Under the pieces are notes generated by a model. It worked only from the letters and a program-made list of their open reading frames with translations. It was not told the origin of the DNA and made no database searches. Both the position numbers and the translations under genes were made by a program. From Rossellomorea aquimaris TF-12 (GTDB lineage Bacteria; Bacillota; Bacilli; Bacillales; Bacillaceae_B): a stretch of DNA of 64,000 bases. Position 1 is the first letter of the stretch. Each line of letters starts with the position of its first letter. Positions 45,759 through 57,417 of the stretch are shown here, in pieces. The stretch covers positions 558,001 to 622,000 of the forward strand of contig NZ_LQXM01000029.1 in NCBI RefSeq assembly GCF_001648555.1, read 5' to 3'.

Positions 45759-46661
45759 TTAATGTGTTTTACATTTGTCAAAGATTCCTTCTTCTTTCAG
45801 AACCTTAATCAACGTATCACCCATATCAGAAGGTGTTGGAGCTACTTGCATTCCGCATTCGTTCATTACGCGGATTTTTTCATCAGCAGTTCCTTTTCCT
45901 CCTGAAATAATGGCGCCAGCATGACCCATACGTTTACCTGGAGGTGCTGTACGACCACCAATGAAGCCTACAACAGGTTTCGTCATGTTTGCTTTAACCC
46001 ATTCAGCTGCTTCTTCTTCAGCTGTTCCACCGATTTCACCAATCATAATAACAGCGTATGTGTCCTCATCTTCATTAAATGCTTTAAGCACATCAATGAA
46101 ATCTGTTCCATTTACAGGATCTCCACCAATTCCTACTGCAGTCGATTGCCCGATACCTGCTTGAGAAAGCTGATGAACAGCTTCATATGTTAGTGTTCCA
46201 GAACGAGAAACCACACCTACGTGACCTTTTGTGTGAATATATCCAGGCATGATTCCAATTTTACATTCATCAGGAGTTATTACGCCAGGACAATTTGGTC
46301 CAACTAGGCGTGTTTTCTTGCCTTCCATGTAACGCTTTACTTTAACCATATCTAATACAGGAATGTGTTCAGTAATACAAATTGCTAAATCCAGTTCAGC
46401 ATCTACCGCTTCCATAATTGCATCCGCTGCAAATGGTGCGGGAACATATATAACTGAAGCATTTACGCCTGTAGCTTTTTTCGCTTCTTCAACTGTATTG
46501 AAAACAGGAACGCCTTCAACCTCAGTTCCACCTTTTCCAGGTGTTACACCTGCAACGATTTGTGTACCATATTCCAGCATTTGCTTCGTATGGAAAAGAG
46601 CTGTTGATCCTGTAATTCCCTGTACAACAACTTTAGTGTCCTTATTAATAAATACGCTCAT
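45759..46661 (-). CDS. sucD: Succinyl-CoA synthetase alpha subunit
   Basis: TCA-cycle enzyme that makes ATP (or GTP) from succinyl-CoA. CoA-binding Rossmann domain with [20 protein letters not shown] at the start, [47 protein letters not shown], and the phospho-His in MGHAGAII near residue 247. 300 residues. Operon with sucC, ending at the hairpin 45716-45754. Confidence 0.98.
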   Translation of the reverse strand: MSVFINKDTKVVVQGITGSTALFHTKQMLEYGTQIVAGVTPGKGGTEVEGVPVFNTVEEAKKATGVNASVIYVPAPFAADAIMEAVDAELDLAICITEHIPVLDMVKVKRYMEGKKTRLVGPNCPGVITPDECKIGIMPGYIHTKGHVGVVSRSGTLTYEAVHQLSQAGIGQSTAVGIGGDPVNGTDFIDVLKAFNEDEDTYAVIMIGEIGGTAEEEAAEWVKANMTKPVVGFIGGRTAPPGKRMGHAGAIISGGKGTADEKIRVMNECGMQVAPTPSDMGDTLIKVLKEEGIFDKCKTH

Positions 46662-46677
46662 AAGTCTCCCGCCTTTC

Positions 46678-47838
46678 TTAGCCTACTTGCTCAACGATTT
46701 TTTGTGCGCCGTCCGCCATTGATTCAGCTGCAATAATATTTAATCCAGATTTGTTTAGGATTTCTTTACCTAAATCTACATTTGTACCTTCAAGGCGAAC
46801 TACAAGTGGTACTTGAAGACCGATTTGTTTAGCTGCTTCAACTACACCTGTTGCAATAACATCACATTTCATAATTCCACCAAAAATATTTACAAAAATC
46901 CCTTTAACATTTTCATCTGAAAGAATGATTTTGAATGCTTCTGTTACTTTCTCAGCCGTAGCGCCGCCCCCAACATCAAGGAAGTTAGCCGGGTCTCCGC
47001 CATAGTGCTTAACAATATCCATTGTAGCCATTGCAAGCCCTGCACCGTTAACCATACATCCGATGTTACCATCTAGAGAAATGTAGCTTAAGTCATACTT
47101 AGAAGCTTCAATTTCTTTTGCATCTTCTTCTTCAAGGTCGCGTAATCCCATTACATCTTTCTGGCGATATAGAGCGTTTGAATCGAAGTTGAATTTAGCG
47201 TCTAAAGCCATTACATCTCCGTCTCCAGTAACAACTAAAGGATTAATTTCCACAATGGAAGCATCCTTTTGCACATATACGTTGTAAAGGCCAAGCATGA
47301 ACTTCGCTGCCTTCCCAACAAGTTGTTGAGGAATATTGATATTGAATGCAATTCGACGAGCTTGGAAACCTGTTAATCCAACAACTGGATCGATATACTC
47401 TTTAAAGATTTTTTCAGGCGTTTTTTCTGCAACTTCTTCAATTTCAGTTCCACCTTCTTCAGATGCCATTAAAACAACTTGGGAAGTTGCGCGGTCTAAT
47501 ACTAAACCAACATAATATTCTTTCTTGATATCACAGCCTTCTTCAATAAGTAAGCGCTTAACTTCCTTACCTTCTGGTCCTGTTTGGTGAGTAACTAATG
47601 TTTTACCGATTAACTCTTCTGCATATGTACGCACTTCGTCAAGGCTCTTAGCAATTTTCACACCGCCAGCTTTCCCACGACCACCTGCGTGAATTTGAGC
47701 TTTTACTACATACACGCTAGAATCTAACGTTTTCGCCGCTTCTACTGCTTCATCAGCTGTAAATGCCACTTTACCATTCGGTACGGATACCCCGTAATTT
47801 CTGAGGATTTCTTTACCTTGATATTCATGGATATTCAT
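46678..47838 (-). CDS. sucC: Succinyl-CoA synthetase beta subunit
   Basis: ATP-grasp nucleotide-binding subunit. [20 protein letters not shown] at the start; [36 protein letters not shown]; and the C-terminal [18 protein letters not shown]. 386 residues (B. subtilis 385). The start is ATG 47836-47838, with AGGAGG upstream; an upstream in-frame extension to 47865 is not supported. Confidence 0.98.
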   Translation of the reverse strand: MNIHEYQGKEILRNYGVSVPNGKVAFTADEAVEAAKTLDSSVYVVKAQIHAGGRGKAGGVKIAKSLDEVRTYAEELIGKTLVTHQTGPEGKEVKRLLIEEGCDIKKEYYVGLVLDRATSQVVLMASEEGGTEIEEVAEKTPEKIFKEYIDPVVGLTGFQARRIAFNINIPQQLVGKAAKFMLGLYNVYVQKDASIVEINPLVVTGDGDVMALDAKFNFDSNALYRQKDVMGLRDLEEEDAKEIEASKYDLSYISLDGNIGCMVNGAGLAMATMDIVKHYGGDPANFLDVGGGATAEKVTEAFKIILSDENVKGIFVNIFGGIMKCDVIATGVVEAAKQIGLQVPLVVRLEGTNVDLGKEILNKSGLNIIAAESMADGAQKIVEQVG

Positions 47839-47883
47839 TTTCCATCCTCCTATCAAACTCTTCAAAAAATAGACTGCGCTTTC

Positions 47884-47912
47884 ATTGTATAAAATGACAG
47901 TTTATATGTCTA
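47884..47912 (-). promoter_or_regulatory. SigA promoter of sucCD
   Basis: TAGACA (47907-47912), 17 bases, TACAAT (47884-47889). The hexamers and spacing are identical to those of the fla/che promoter. Confidence 0.7.
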
Positions 47913-48053
47913 CCATTATGCTAAAAATATTATATTAATTTAAAAATTCTGAACATATTTCTTTAGTTTTCTTTACCGTGTACGCTATTTTTATATCAAA
48001 TTCCAGACTAATTATTATTCTCGAAAAATATATCCGGAGTCTACTTCTACCTT

Positions 48054-48335
48054 TTATTTTCTGTTTGAACTATTTTTGTCAACACGGTAGACAAATGCAA
48101 AAACCTCTGCGACAGCATTATATAATTCTTCAGGAATCGATTCCTGTATATCCAGATTCCCTAAAAGAGAAACTAAGCTCTTGTCCTCTTGAATAGGTAT
48201 ATGGTGCTCCTTGGCTTTTGATAAGATATTCTCTGCAATGATTCCTTTTCCTTTAGCCATTACTTTGGGAGCAGAGTCACTGTGTTGATCGTAGCCTAAT
48301 GCAATGGCTTCTTTTCGTACATGAGGTTTCTTCAT
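48054..48335 (-). CDS. ylqH: FlhB-tail-like protein YlqH (FlhX)
   Basis: 93 residues that resemble only the C-terminal autocleavage fragment of FlhB. PHVRKEAIALGYD aligns with PTHFAIALKYD of the FlhB at 18172-19254, and the end IPEELYNAVAEVFAFVYRVD aligns with VPEEFFKAVAEILAYVYRIK. It lacks the membrane part. In Firmicutes such proteins can replace the FlhB tail in export switching. Start overlaps the ylqG stop by 4 bases, so it is co-translated with a FliK-like protein. Confidence 0.88.
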   Translation of the reverse strand: MKKPHVRKEAIALGYDQHSDSAPKVMAKGKGIIAENILSKAKEHHIPIQEDKSLVSLLGNLDIQESIPEELYNAVAEVFAFVYRVDKNSSNRK

Positions 48336-50116
48336 ATTTTCAGATCCACTCCTGTATATGTAGTAGAGGAATTGTCTGTAACCATTAAATTTGATAGATT
48401 TTTACGTTTATCTGGAATTTTAATATTGACGGTAGAAAGGTGGTAACCCACTTGTTCTAATCCTTGTTTCAAGCCAGGAATAAGTGGCTGGGAAACCTCT
48501 TTAATATCCTGGTTATCGTTCCAAATCGATACAGAAATGACACGATTTTGAACCTGCATATCAACTAAGGTTTCATTTAGATTGTCGAGATTCAGATAAA
48601 ATAAAATACGACAAAAATCTTCATCAATCACCCCTTTTTCTTTCTCTTTTCCCATCCACTGTATAGTGATGTCTGTGTTTTTCCCAAACAAATACATTGG
48701 GAATTGTTGAATAATATTTAAAAAAGGTGAATTGTCTTGTGATTGCAATATCTGGCTATTCATCTTTAAAACCATTTTATCAGCCAGTTCTCTTACTTCA
48801 AGTAGAGGATGTTCATTACTTAATTGGAGAAGCTGCTGTTTAAGAGTGTTTTGAAAACCTGTTAAATCAGCGTTTTTATTTAATTGAGCTTCAAAATTCA
48901 GACCAAACGAACGTAACATATTTTTTAAGCTTTTCCCAAAATCCTCTCCTTTGATCAATGTAGCGAGGTCTTCATTCACTTGAAGCTGTAATTGTTGAAA
49001 GAGCTTAGCTTCATTTGAATCCGGCACTCTCCCCATCCACTTGGTTAAGAGTCTTGAGAAATTCATCTCTACTGTATTTTTTTTCGCTTCTCCAAATAGA
49101 CTGAAAAGCTTTTCAGCCAAATCAATGAAAGAACTCTCACTTTTACCTTTATTGTTAACGAACTGGTCTCCCAGAATCATTGAAATAACCTTCCTAAACT
49201 GGGTTTCATTCACTTTCTCTCCGTTATTTGAATAAAGTTGAACGTCAAAATTGCTTGCATTCATTTGTAACCATTTTGAAAACGACTCTAATGTGCTTCC
49301 TGTAATATTATTGGAAGAGAACTGGTGAACAATAGCATTCGTTACTCCCTCCCTCCAAGCATTCATTGGAGCTTGTTGAGGAATAATACCAAATGATTTT
49401 AACAAATCGAAACCGGCTAATCTATTTGCAAATGTAGCCGTAGAATTTAGTAAAGTAGCCAAGCTCTTTATAGCTGTGTTTTCAGAAGCTACCCTATTCA
49501 GTGGCTGCTGAATTTTTTTTATTATTTCCAGTGCCTCTGAATCATTTGATGTTAATTTTGAGCGTAAGTCATCTAGTAAGTTTACAAAGGTATCCTTGGA
49601 CTTTCCTTCCCTTAAGGACATAAACACACGATCGGATAAAGGCAAATTGTTTTTTGCCAATTCCACTAATACTTTCATTTGGTCTGTTGAACTATCTTGC
49701 TGTAAATACTTATTTGCAAAAAGAAGCATATCCTTATGTATGGGCACTTTATTTTTAATCAATTCTATCACTAAAGCCTGCATGTCTTTTCCTTTATTTG
49801 ATAGAGAAAGTTGATTCAATAAATCATTGGCTATATTTTTAACTGATTCATCACTTTTAGGAACTTTGTTCTGTATTAACTGGAGACTAATCCCATTTTC
49901 TGTCTGTTTCACTTGAACCCAGTATCGTTCCCCTGCCTCCATGGGAGCTTCAAGCTTGGCAATGAACTTATGCCCTGATACAGAGACTTCGGCATTTCCT
50001 TCACCTAATAGTGTATGAACAGTAACATGAAGGACCCTACCATTTTGTAGTGTAAAGGGCTTCCCATCGATTTGAGGTGTCCTCGGTGAGCTGAATGCGC
50101 CTTTAATATGGTTCAT
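48332..50116 (-). CDS. ylqG: YlqG, large FliK-like protein
   Basis: 594-residue soluble protein at the position of B. subtilis ylqG. It begins with a small beta-rich domain (PQIDGKPFTLQNGRVLHVTV, then EVSVSGHKFIAKLEAPMEAG). The middle is Lys/Asn/Gln-rich and helical. A C-terminal domain (about 450-570) contains FCRILFYLNLDNLNETLVDM and QVQNRVISVSIWNDNQD, reminiscent of the FliK hook-length domain. Function is unproven; coupling with ylqH suggests a second, FliK/FlhB-like switching pair. Confidence 0.82.
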   Translation of the reverse strand: MNHIKGAFSSPRTPQIDGKPFTLQNGRVLHVTVHTLLGEGNAEVSVSGHKFIAKLEAPMEAGERYWVQVKQTENGISLQLIQNKVPKSDESVKNIANDLLNQLSLSNKGKDMQALVIELIKNKVPIHKDMLLFANKYLQQDSSTDQMKVLVELAKNNLPLSDRVFMSLREGKSKDTFVNLLDDLRSKLTSNDSEALEIIKKIQQPLNRVASENTAIKSLATLLNSTATFANRLAGFDLLKSFGIIPQQAPMNAWREGVTNAIVHQFSSNNITGSTLESFSKWLQMNASNFDVQLYSNNGEKVNETQFRKVISMILGDQFVNNKGKSESSFIDLAEKLFSLFGEAKKNTVEMNFSRLLTKWMGRVPDSNEAKLFQQLQLQVNEDLATLIKGEDFGKSLKNMLRSFGLNFEAQLNKNADLTGFQNTLKQQLLQLSNEHPLLEVRELADKMVLKMNSQILQSQDNSPFLNIIQQFPMYLFGKNTDITIQWMGKEKEKGVIDEDFCRILFYLNLDNLNETLVDMQVQNRVISVSIWNDNQDIKEVSQPLIPGLKQGLEQVGYHLSTVNIKIPDKRKNLSNLMVTDNSSTTYTGVDLKI

Positions 50117-50130
50117 ATACCTTTTCTCCC

Positions 50131-50907
50131 TTATTGTTTTTGGATATGTTCCTTGACTGGTGCAAAGCTTTTGCGGTGAATAGAGGTTATACCTAATTGT
50201 TCAAGGCCAACCAAATGATCCTTTGTACCATATCCAGCGTTTTTATCAAATCCGTAGCCTGGATATTTGATAGCATATTCCTTCATCAAACGGTCTCTTG
50301 TCACTTTTGCCACAATGGAAGCCGCGGCAATCGAGATGCTCTTAGAATCACCCTTGATTATTGATTGACTGGGATAAGGAGTTTGAAGCTTCATTGCATC
50401 GATTAGGATATAATCCGGTTTGGTATCAAGGTTTGTTAGGGCTTCGTACATGGCTTTCTTAGTCGCTTCATATATATTTATACGGTCAATTTCCTCTGGT
50501 TCTATCAGCCCAACTCCAATCCCTTCTGCACCTTGTACTATCAATTCATAGTATTCTTCCCTTTTACTCTCCGATAGCTTCTTACTGTCATTTAGACCCC
50601 CTAAATAAAAGTGCTTTGGCAATACAACAGCAGCTGCTACAACTGGTCCAGCTAATGGACCTCTACCCACTTCATCAATTCCTGCGATCCTTGTAAAACC
50701 TTGTTGCCAAATGGCTTTTTCATAAACCCTTAATTTTTCAAAATTGCTTTTTTCTTTTTCTATATTTAATCTCTTTCGATCCATTTTCTCGAGTAGTTGG
50801 ATGACTCCTTTTCGTTCATCCTTTTTTAACTCTTTTATAATTGGGTCATCTGCCTCAAGGTTTTCTGTTAATGCTTTAATTTCCTTAATCGTTTTATCCG
50901 TTGTCAT
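50131..50907 (-). CDS. rnhB: Ribonuclease HII
   Basis: Removes ribonucleotides and RNA primers from DNA hybrids. The acidic active site is visible in [20 protein letters not shown], then [16 protein letters not shown] and [33 protein letters not shown] and [16 protein letters not shown] are conserved. The N-terminal 75 residues form the charged extension common in Bacillus RnhB. 258 residues (B. subtilis 255). Confidence 0.96.
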   Translation of the reverse strand: MTTDKTIKEIKALTENLEADDPIIKELKKDERKGVIQLLEKMDRKRLNIEKEKSNFEKLRVYEKAIWQQGFTRIAGIDEVGRGPLAGPVVAAAVVLPKHFYLGGLNDSKKLSESKREEYYELIVQGAEGIGVGLIEPEEIDRINIYEATKKAMYEALTNLDTKPDYILIDAMKLQTPYPSQSIIKGDSKSISIAAASIVAKVTRDRLMKEYAIKYPGYGFDKNAGYGTKDHLVGLEQLGITSIHRKSFAPVKEHIQKQ

Positions 50908-50957
50908 TTAAGTGAATGCTCCTTCTATTTATATCGGTCACTACTTACATAAATAAA

Positions 50958-50997
50958 GAGACTGTTAAAAAGAGAATCTATACTCTTTAACAGCCTC
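50958..50997 (-). terminator. Terminator after rbgA
   Basis: Minus-strand GAGGCTGTTAAAGAG pairs with CTCTTTTTAACAGTCTC (small bulge), followed by TTTATTTATG. Confidence 0.85.
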
Positions 50998-51001
50998 ATG
51001 T

Positions 51002-51868
51002 CTATTCCGTAGTACTTTCAGTATCCTCAATTGTATCAAATGTCATTGGGCCTAATTGAACGTTACGGATGTCTCTTACAATGACTTCTGAAGTTTTGTC
51101 ATAATTGACTTCTCCTCCAGCCATCAAACATCCTCTTTTTTCCCCAATCAAATCAAAGCTTGAAACAACTTCTTCAGGTATTTCTTCAAGGCCATAACGA
51201 TCTTTTAACCGCTCCGGGTAATATTTTTCAAGGAATCTTAATCCGTAAACGGCAATATCCTGTAAATTTAATATTGTGTCTTTAATGGCTCCTGTTAAGG
51301 CAAGTTTATATCCGACCTGAGGGTCTTCAAACTTCGGCCACAAGATTCCGGGAGTATCAAGAAGTTCCAATTCCTTGCCTACCTTAATCCATTGCTGAGC
51401 TTTTGTAACCCCAGGAGTATTTCCTGTTTTCGCTATGTTTTTCTTAGCTAACCGATTAATCAAGGTAGATTTACCAACATTGGGAATTCCTACAATCATT
51501 GCTCTAATTGCGCGTGGTCTCATTCCCCTTGATTTCATTCGATCAAACTTCTCCTTCAAAATACCTTTAGATGATTGCACGATTTCTTGAAGCCCTTTAC
51601 CATCTTTTGCATTTACAGCAAGTGCCTCAATTCCCTGCTTTTCAAAATAGGATATCCACTGTTTCGTCCTTGTTGAGTCAGCCATATCAGCTTTATTCAA
51701 CAACACTAGTCTGGGCTTTTGTCCGATGATTTCTTCAATCATTGGATTTCTCGAAGATAAAGGAATCCTCGCATCTACTAATTCTATCACGATGTCTACA
51801 AGCTTTAATTTTTCCGTTACTTGTCTACGGGCTTTAGCCATATGTCCAGGAAACCACTGAATCGTCAT
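51002..51868 (-). CDS. rbgA: Ribosome biogenesis GTPase RbgA (YlqF)
   Basis: Late 50S assembly factor with circularly permuted GTPase motifs. G4 (LLNKADMAD) comes first, then G1 in [17 protein letters not shown]2 around [11 protein letters not shown] and G3 in [13 protein letters not shown]-terminal [13 protein letters not shown] is diagnostic. 288 residues (B. subtilis 282). Near rplS and lepB as in B. subtilis. Confidence 0.97.
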   Translation of the reverse strand: MTIQWFPGHMAKARRQVTEKLKLVDIVIELVDARIPLSSRNPMIEEIIGQKPRLVLLNKADMADSTRTKQWISYFEKQGIEALAVNAKDGKGLQEIVQSSKGILKEKFDRMKSRGMRPRAIRAMIVGIPNVGKSTLINRLAKKNIAKTGNTPGVTKAQQWIKVGKELELLDTPGILWPKFEDPQVGYKLALTGAIKDTILNLQDIAVYGLRFLEKYYPERLKDRYGLEEIPEEVVSSFDLIGEKRGCLMAGGEVNYDKTSEVIVRDIRNVQLGPMTFDTIEDTESTTE

Positions 51869-51895
51869 ATGACCACCTCCAAACGACTTTATTTA

Positions 51896-52438
51896 CTATT
51901 CTTTCACAAAACCAATATCTTTAACAGGCCAATAAATGACTTTTGTGTCACCAATGACTTCATCTAAAGAGACTGTCCCTATATGCCTGCTGTCTTTACT
52001 AAACCGACGATTATCACCCATTACAAAGATCTCTCCCTCAGGAACAGTTTCTTTGTCGATAATATCGTTGAGGGTGAAGTCCTCTGTAAGAGGTCCATCA
52101 CTTAATTGGTCCTTATATTCTTGCAGATATTCTTCTTTCATGGCTTTACCATTTATGTATAAAGTGTCGTTCTTATACTCCACTTTATCTCCAGGAAGTC
52201 CAATGACTCTCTTAATATAGTCCTTTTCTTCTGGAGCGTGAAAAACGACAATATCGAATCGTTCCGGCTCCCCAAGCTTACTAACAATCATTCGATCTCC
52301 ATTATGTAGTGTAGGCATCATAGATAAACCATCGACTACAATTGGTGCAAATAAAAAGTATCTGATTATAGCGGCTAATCCCACTGCAATTAACAGTGCT
52401 TTCATCCACTCCCACCACTCGTTTTTCTCTTTAGCCAA
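51896..52438 (-). CDS. lepB: Type I signal peptidase
   Basis: Removes signal peptides from secreted proteins. One N-terminal membrane helix (about 12-31), catalytic Ser39 in VDGLSMMPTL, Lys76 in KDYIKRVIGLPGD, and the late GDNRRFSKDSRHIG motif. About 180 residues, in the range of Bacillus Sip proteins. Start chosen at TTG 52436-52438, following GGGTGGTGG; GTG codons at 52441, 52447 and 52450 are alternatives, so the exact start is uncertain. Which Sip paralogue it is cannot be told. Confidence 0.92.
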   Translation of the reverse strand: MAKEKNEWWEWMKALLIAVGLAAIIRYFLFAPIVVDGLSMMPTLHNGDRMIVSKLGEPERFDIVVFHAPEEKDYIKRVIGLPGDKVEYKNDTLYINGKAMKEEYLQEYKDQLSDGPLTEDFTLNDIIDKETVPEGEIFVMGDNRRFSKDSRHIGTVSLDEVIGDTKVIYWPVKDIGFVKE

Positions 52439-52555
52439 CACACCCACCACCCAAAGTAATTTCTATCTTTTTTATTCTACTAAAAAACGTTCGATTTCTC
52501 ATCAAAAAAAAGAGTAATTACTCCAATAGTCTTACTATTTATTTATTATAAATAA

Positions 52556-52587
52556 GGAAAAGGAGCTTGTCGCCAAGCTCCTTTTCC
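52556..52587 (-). terminator. Terminator after rplS
   Basis: A perfect 14-bp stem (GGAAAAGGAGCTTG with CAAGCTCCTTTTCC), 4-base loop, then TTATTTATAA on the minus strand. Confidence 0.92.
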
Positions 52588-52594
52588 TAAGTTC

Positions 52595-52939
52595 TTATCG
52601 AATTTCTTTAATACGAGCCGCTTTACCACGTAGGTTACGTAGGTAATAAAGTTTCGCACGACGTACTTTACCACGACGAATAACTTCTAATTTAGCGATT
52701 TTTGGTGTGTGTACAGGGAAAGTACGTTCAACACCAACACCGTAAGAAATTTTACGAACAGTAAATGTTTCGCTGATACCGCCACCGCGGCGTTTGATTA
52801 CTACTCCTTCGTATACCTGAATACGTTCACGAGTACCCTCAACGATGTTAACGTGTACACGTACTGTATCACCAGGACGGAAAGATGGTAGATCAGAGCG
52901 AAGTTGTTCTTTTGTAATATCTTCGATTAATTTGTGCAT
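52595..52939 (-). CDS. rplS: 50S ribosomal protein L19
   Basis: Large-subunit protein at the 30S-50S interface. 114 residues: [40 protein letters not shown], and the C-terminal [20 protein letters not shown]. Start at ATG 52937-52939, with AAGGAG upstream; the TTG three codons earlier touches the binding site. It has its own promoter and leader. Confidence 0.98.
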   Translation of the reverse strand: MHKLIEDITKEQLRSDLPSFRPGDTVRVHVNIVEGTRERIQVYEGVVIKRRGGGISETFTVRKISYGVGVERTFPVHTPKIAKLEVIRRGKVRRAKLYYLRNLRGKAARIKEIR

Positions 52940-53042
52940 CTTTTTCAACTCCTTCCAACAGATGCTCTTACAAAAGCGATTGATTGCAGCGGAACATCGG
53001 GATAAATGACAAAAAGAGATAACTCTTCAAGCCACAAAGAAT
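52940..53042 (-). ncRNA. L19 (rplS) leader RNA region
   Basis: The transcript from the promoter at 53043-53071 has a leader of about 100 bases before rplS. L19 leader RNAs that bind the protein for autogenous control are known in Bacilli, and position and length fit. Structure was not computed, so the family assignment is by context. Confidence 0.5.
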
Positions 53043-53071
53043 ATAATATCATACGGGATAGTAGGATGCAA
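53043..53071 (-). promoter_or_regulatory. SigA promoter of rplS
   Basis: TTGCAT (53066-53071), 17 bases, TATTAT (53043-53048), between trmD and rplS. Confidence 0.65.
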
Positions 53072-53075
53072 TAGT

Positions 53076-53810
53076 CTATTTAGAGCTTTCCCATTCTTCT
53101 ATCCAACTCTTTTGCTTTTCTGTAAGTGAATACTTCTCCAAAAGATCTGGTCTACGATTATATGTTCTGCGTAAACTCTCCTTCTCTCTCCACTCCTCAA
53201 TCACACGGTGATTCCCTGAGATTAGTTCACTTGGAACCTTTAAACCTCTAAAATCAGCAGGACGGGTGTAATGGGGATGCTCAAGTAGTCCTGAAGAGAA
53301 AGAATCCAGGACTGGGGAGTCTGCATTCCCAAGAACTCCTGGCAGTAGTCGAACGACACTATCGATTACAACTAGTGCGCCTAATTCACCGCCAGTCAGT
53401 ACAAAATCCCCTATGGAAATTTCATCTGTAACAATATGTTCTCTTATACGTTCATCATATCCCTCGTAATGACCACAAATAAATACTAAGTGATCCTCTT
53501 TAGCTAACTCCTCAGCCTTTTGTTGTGTGTATCGTTCCCCTTGGGGACACATTAAAATCACTCTTGGCTTTGTTTGATCATTCTTCAATGATTCGACTGC
53601 ATCGAAGATCGGCTGAGGTTTTAACACCATTCCAGCTCCCCCGCCATAAGGATAATCATCTACTTGATTATGCTTGTTATCTGCAAATTCCCGAAAATTA
53701 ACCACGTTATAAGAAACTGCCTCTTTTTCTGACGCTTTTTTCAGGATTGATTCACCAAAAATCCCATGAAACATTGTCGGAAATAAGGATAATACATCAA
53801 TTTTCATCAT
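53076..53810 (-). CDS. trmD: tRNA (guanine-37-N1)-methyltransferase
   Basis: SPOUT-family enzyme that methylates G37 of tRNAs to prevent frameshifting. [19 protein letters not shown] at the start, [40 protein letters not shown] and [20 protein letters not shown] with the knot. 244 residues (B. subtilis 243). Start overlaps the rimM stop (ATGA), and rimM-trmD are translationally coupled. Confidence 0.97.
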   Translation of the reverse strand: MMKIDVLSLFPTMFHGIFGESILKKASEKEAVSYNVVNFREFADNKHNQVDDYPYGGGAGMVLKPQPIFDAVESLKNDQTKPRVILMCPQGERYTQQKAEELAKEDHLVFICGHYEGYDERIREHIVTDEISIGDFVLTGGELGALVVIDSVVRLLPGVLGNADSPVLDSFSSGLLEHPHYTRPADFRGLKVPSELISGNHRVIEEWREKESLRRTYNRRPDLLEKYSLTEKQKSWIEEWESSK

Positions 53811-54325
53811 GAAAGTAACCCTTCCATTGGCTCAATCGTGATAAGTTGATTATCTAAATCAATTTCCTTTACTATGTCTTCGATATAAGGAATTAAGTGT
53901 TCTTTTCCTCTTTCGCCCTTTACAACCCAAACATCGTTAGCTCCTGGGCTAAGGATCTCTTTAATTGTACCGATCTCTAAACCGTCATTTGTTACTACTT
54001 TACAACCAACGATTTCATGGAGATAGTACTCTCCTTCTTCTAAATCATGTAGTTGGTCTTCAGGGACTTTTAACAATCCCTCTTTAAACTTCTCTACTTG
54101 ATTGATATCTTCATAACCCTCGAAGGTTAAAAGATCAAAACTTTTATGGTTTCTGTGTGTTTTTATCACTAATGGCATTGGATCCTTTTGTTTTGGTAAA
54201 AACAAATATAACGTATTGCCAACTTGATAACGTTCTTCAGGGAAGTCCGTTTTAGAAACAATTTTCAATTCTCCACGAACACCATGGGTATTCACGATTT
54301 TTCCTACATTAAACCAATTTTCCAT
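53807..54325 (-). CDS. rimM: 16S rRNA processing protein RimM
   Basis: 30S maturation factor binding S19. N-terminal [19 protein letters not shown], and a C-terminal PRC-barrel with [40 protein letters not shown] and [20 protein letters not shown]. 172 residues (B. subtilis 174). Confidence 0.96.
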   Translation of the reverse strand: MENWFNVGKIVNTHGVRGELKIVSKTDFPEERYQVGNTLYLFLPKQKDPMPLVIKTHRNHKSFDLLTFEGYEDINQVEKFKEGLLKVPEDQLHDLEEGEYYLHEIVGCKVVTNDGLEIGTIKEILSPGANDVWVVKGERGKEHLIPYIEDIVKEIDLDNQLITIEPMEGLLS

Positions 54326-54341
54326 AGTCCACCTCTAACTC

Positions 54342-54728
54342 TTAACGTATTTCTTTAACCTTACCATCCTCAATCACAATCGTTTTCGACAAAGTTTCTT
54401 CATCCCAATTGTCACCAACTTGAATGTCCATCATACCTTGAACTTCTTTTTCTTTCAATTCACTTCCGATGGGTAAAATATTCATTTGATCCATCTGAAA
54501 TTCTATTAACTTTATCTTCTCAGCTCTTTCATTTAATTCTCTTTCAAAACGCTGAGTTAGTTTTTGAGAAGGATATTTTTTTGCGCGTTCTATCTTTTTC
54601 ATTTCAAATTGTAACTGATCACATTCTTGTGATAGTTGCAACTTTTGATTTTCGTATTTCTTCATCAACGAGTCTTTGCTTTTTTCCGTTAGGACCTGCT
54701 TTATGGTAATAGTATGTATGATATTCAA
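54342..54728 (-). CDS. ylqD: YlqD family protein, function unknown
   Basis: At the position of B. subtilis ylqD, between khpA and rimM; function not known. About 128 residues: a short start (TITIKQVLTEKSKDSLMKKY), a long coiled coil (about 25-85), and an acidic tail ending IVIEDGKVKEIR. The start is TTG 54726-54728, with AAGGAGG 10 bases upstream, giving the B. subtilis length; an open frame to 54785 has no binding site. Lies in the rpsP-khpA-ylqD-rimM-trmD cluster but after a terminator. Confidence 0.82.
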   Translation of the reverse strand: MNIIHTITIKQVLTEKSKDSLMKKYENQKLQLSQECDQLQFEMKKIERAKKYPSQKLTQRFERELNERAEKIKLIEFQMDQMNILPIGSELKEKEVQGMMDIQVGDNWDEETLSKTIVIEDGKVKEIR

Positions 54729-54819
54729 TATCCTGCTTCCTCCTTTTTTCACCCCTTCTGCTGTTTGTTCTCGAAGGGTGACCACTAAAGGGAGTTATGG
54801 ATTTTCAACTATAAAAAAA

Positions 54820-54866
54820 GGGACTGACTTCGTAAGGCTATGTATTAACCTTTATGGGTCAGTCCC
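54820..54866 (-). terminator. Terminator between khpA and ylqD
   Basis: GGGACTGAC (minus 54866-54858) pairs with GTCAGTCCC (54828-54820), with an extended partly paired interior and a run of seven T after it. Confidence 0.9.
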
Positions 54867-54938
54867 CTTATCTTCATTAGAGAATATTACACGGAATCAA
54901 TAAAGATGTCCGTGTATAGTGGGAAAATTAATATTCTC

Positions 54939-55172
54939 TCACTCCACAATCTCTAAAAAGATTTTCTTCTGTTGTGAAGATCCTGCTGCAGCGTATACCA
55001 CAGTTCGAATCGATTTAGCTACACGCCCTTGCTTCCCAATGACCTTCCCCATGTCTTCGGGGTGAACAGATAACTTGTAAGTTAAACCGTTCGCTCCCTC
55101 ATCAATGCTGATTTGTACAGAGTCTGGATGGTCGACTAAGGGTTTCACAATCGTTAGAATAAGATCTTTCAT
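54939..55172 (-). CDS. khpA: KH-domain RNA-binding protein KhpA (YlqC)
   Basis: Small RNA-binding protein that pairs with KhpB (Jag) in other Firmicutes. 77 residues with a single KH fold; the GxxG motif is in VIGKQGRVAKSIRTVVYAA, near residues 40-60. Directly follows rpsP (12-base gap). Usual length (B. subtilis 81). Confidence 0.94.
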   Translation of the reverse strand: MKDLILTIVKPLVDHPDSVQISIDEGANGLTYKLSVHPEDMGKVIGKQGRVAKSIRTVVYAAAGSSQQKKIFLEIVE

Positions 55173-55184
55173 CGATTTAATCGA

Positions 55185-56919
<1,735 letters not shown>

Positions 56920-56931
56920 TCATGCCGCCTC

Positions 56932-57264
56932 CTAATCCAATATTTCAAGAGCATCAATAAGTTTAAAGCAATGAGAAGAATCACCTGAAGGCTCTTCTAT
57001 ACTTTTTCTTAGTTGATCTAGTATCTCGTTACGTTCTTGAAATTTCTTAAATAATAAAAGCTTTTCTTCGTACTCCTCTAGCATTGCCTCTGTTCGTTTA
57101 ATGTTGTCGTAAACTGCTTGCCTACTTACATTATACTCCTGAGCAATTTCTCCTAAAGAGAAATCGTCCAAATAGTAGAGGGACATATAACTTCTTTGTT
57201 TTGGAGTTAACAAAGATTGATAAAAATCATAGAGATAGTTCATTCTGGTTGTTTTCTCCAGCAC
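56932..57264 (-). CDS. ylxM: UPF0122 protein YlxM, SRP-associated
   Basis: Helix-turn-helix protein linked with ffh in Firmicutes; the homologue in Streptococcus modulates SRP. 110 residues with [20 protein letters not shown], then [20 protein letters not shown] and [12 protein letters not shown] (sigma-factor-like HTH). The start is GTG 57262-57264, with GGAGGGA upstream. Same length as B. subtilis YlxM. Confidence 0.95.
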   Translation of the reverse strand: MLEKTTRMNYLYDFYQSLLTPKQRSYMSLYYLDDFSLGEIAQEYNVSRQAVYDNIKRTEAMLEEYEEKLLLFKKFQERNEILDQLRKSIEEPSGDSSHCFKLIDALEILD

Positions 57265-57304
57265 TTATATCCCTCCTTGTTAAGTGAAAAACCTTTACAT
57301 ATGA

Positions 57305-57333
57305 AGAATACAGATTTTAAGCTCATTTGTCAA
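57305..57333 (-). promoter_or_regulatory. SigA promoter of ylxM-ffh
   Basis: A perfect TTGACA (57328-57333), 17 bases, TATTCT (57305-57310), about 40 bases ahead of ylxM. Confidence 0.7.
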
Positions 57334-57417
57334 GAATACATAGGATTTTTCTTCATTTTTTTCTTTTGCAATTACTTCTTCTTACTCTACATTTTTCATG
57401 AAGCAAATATACAAAAA

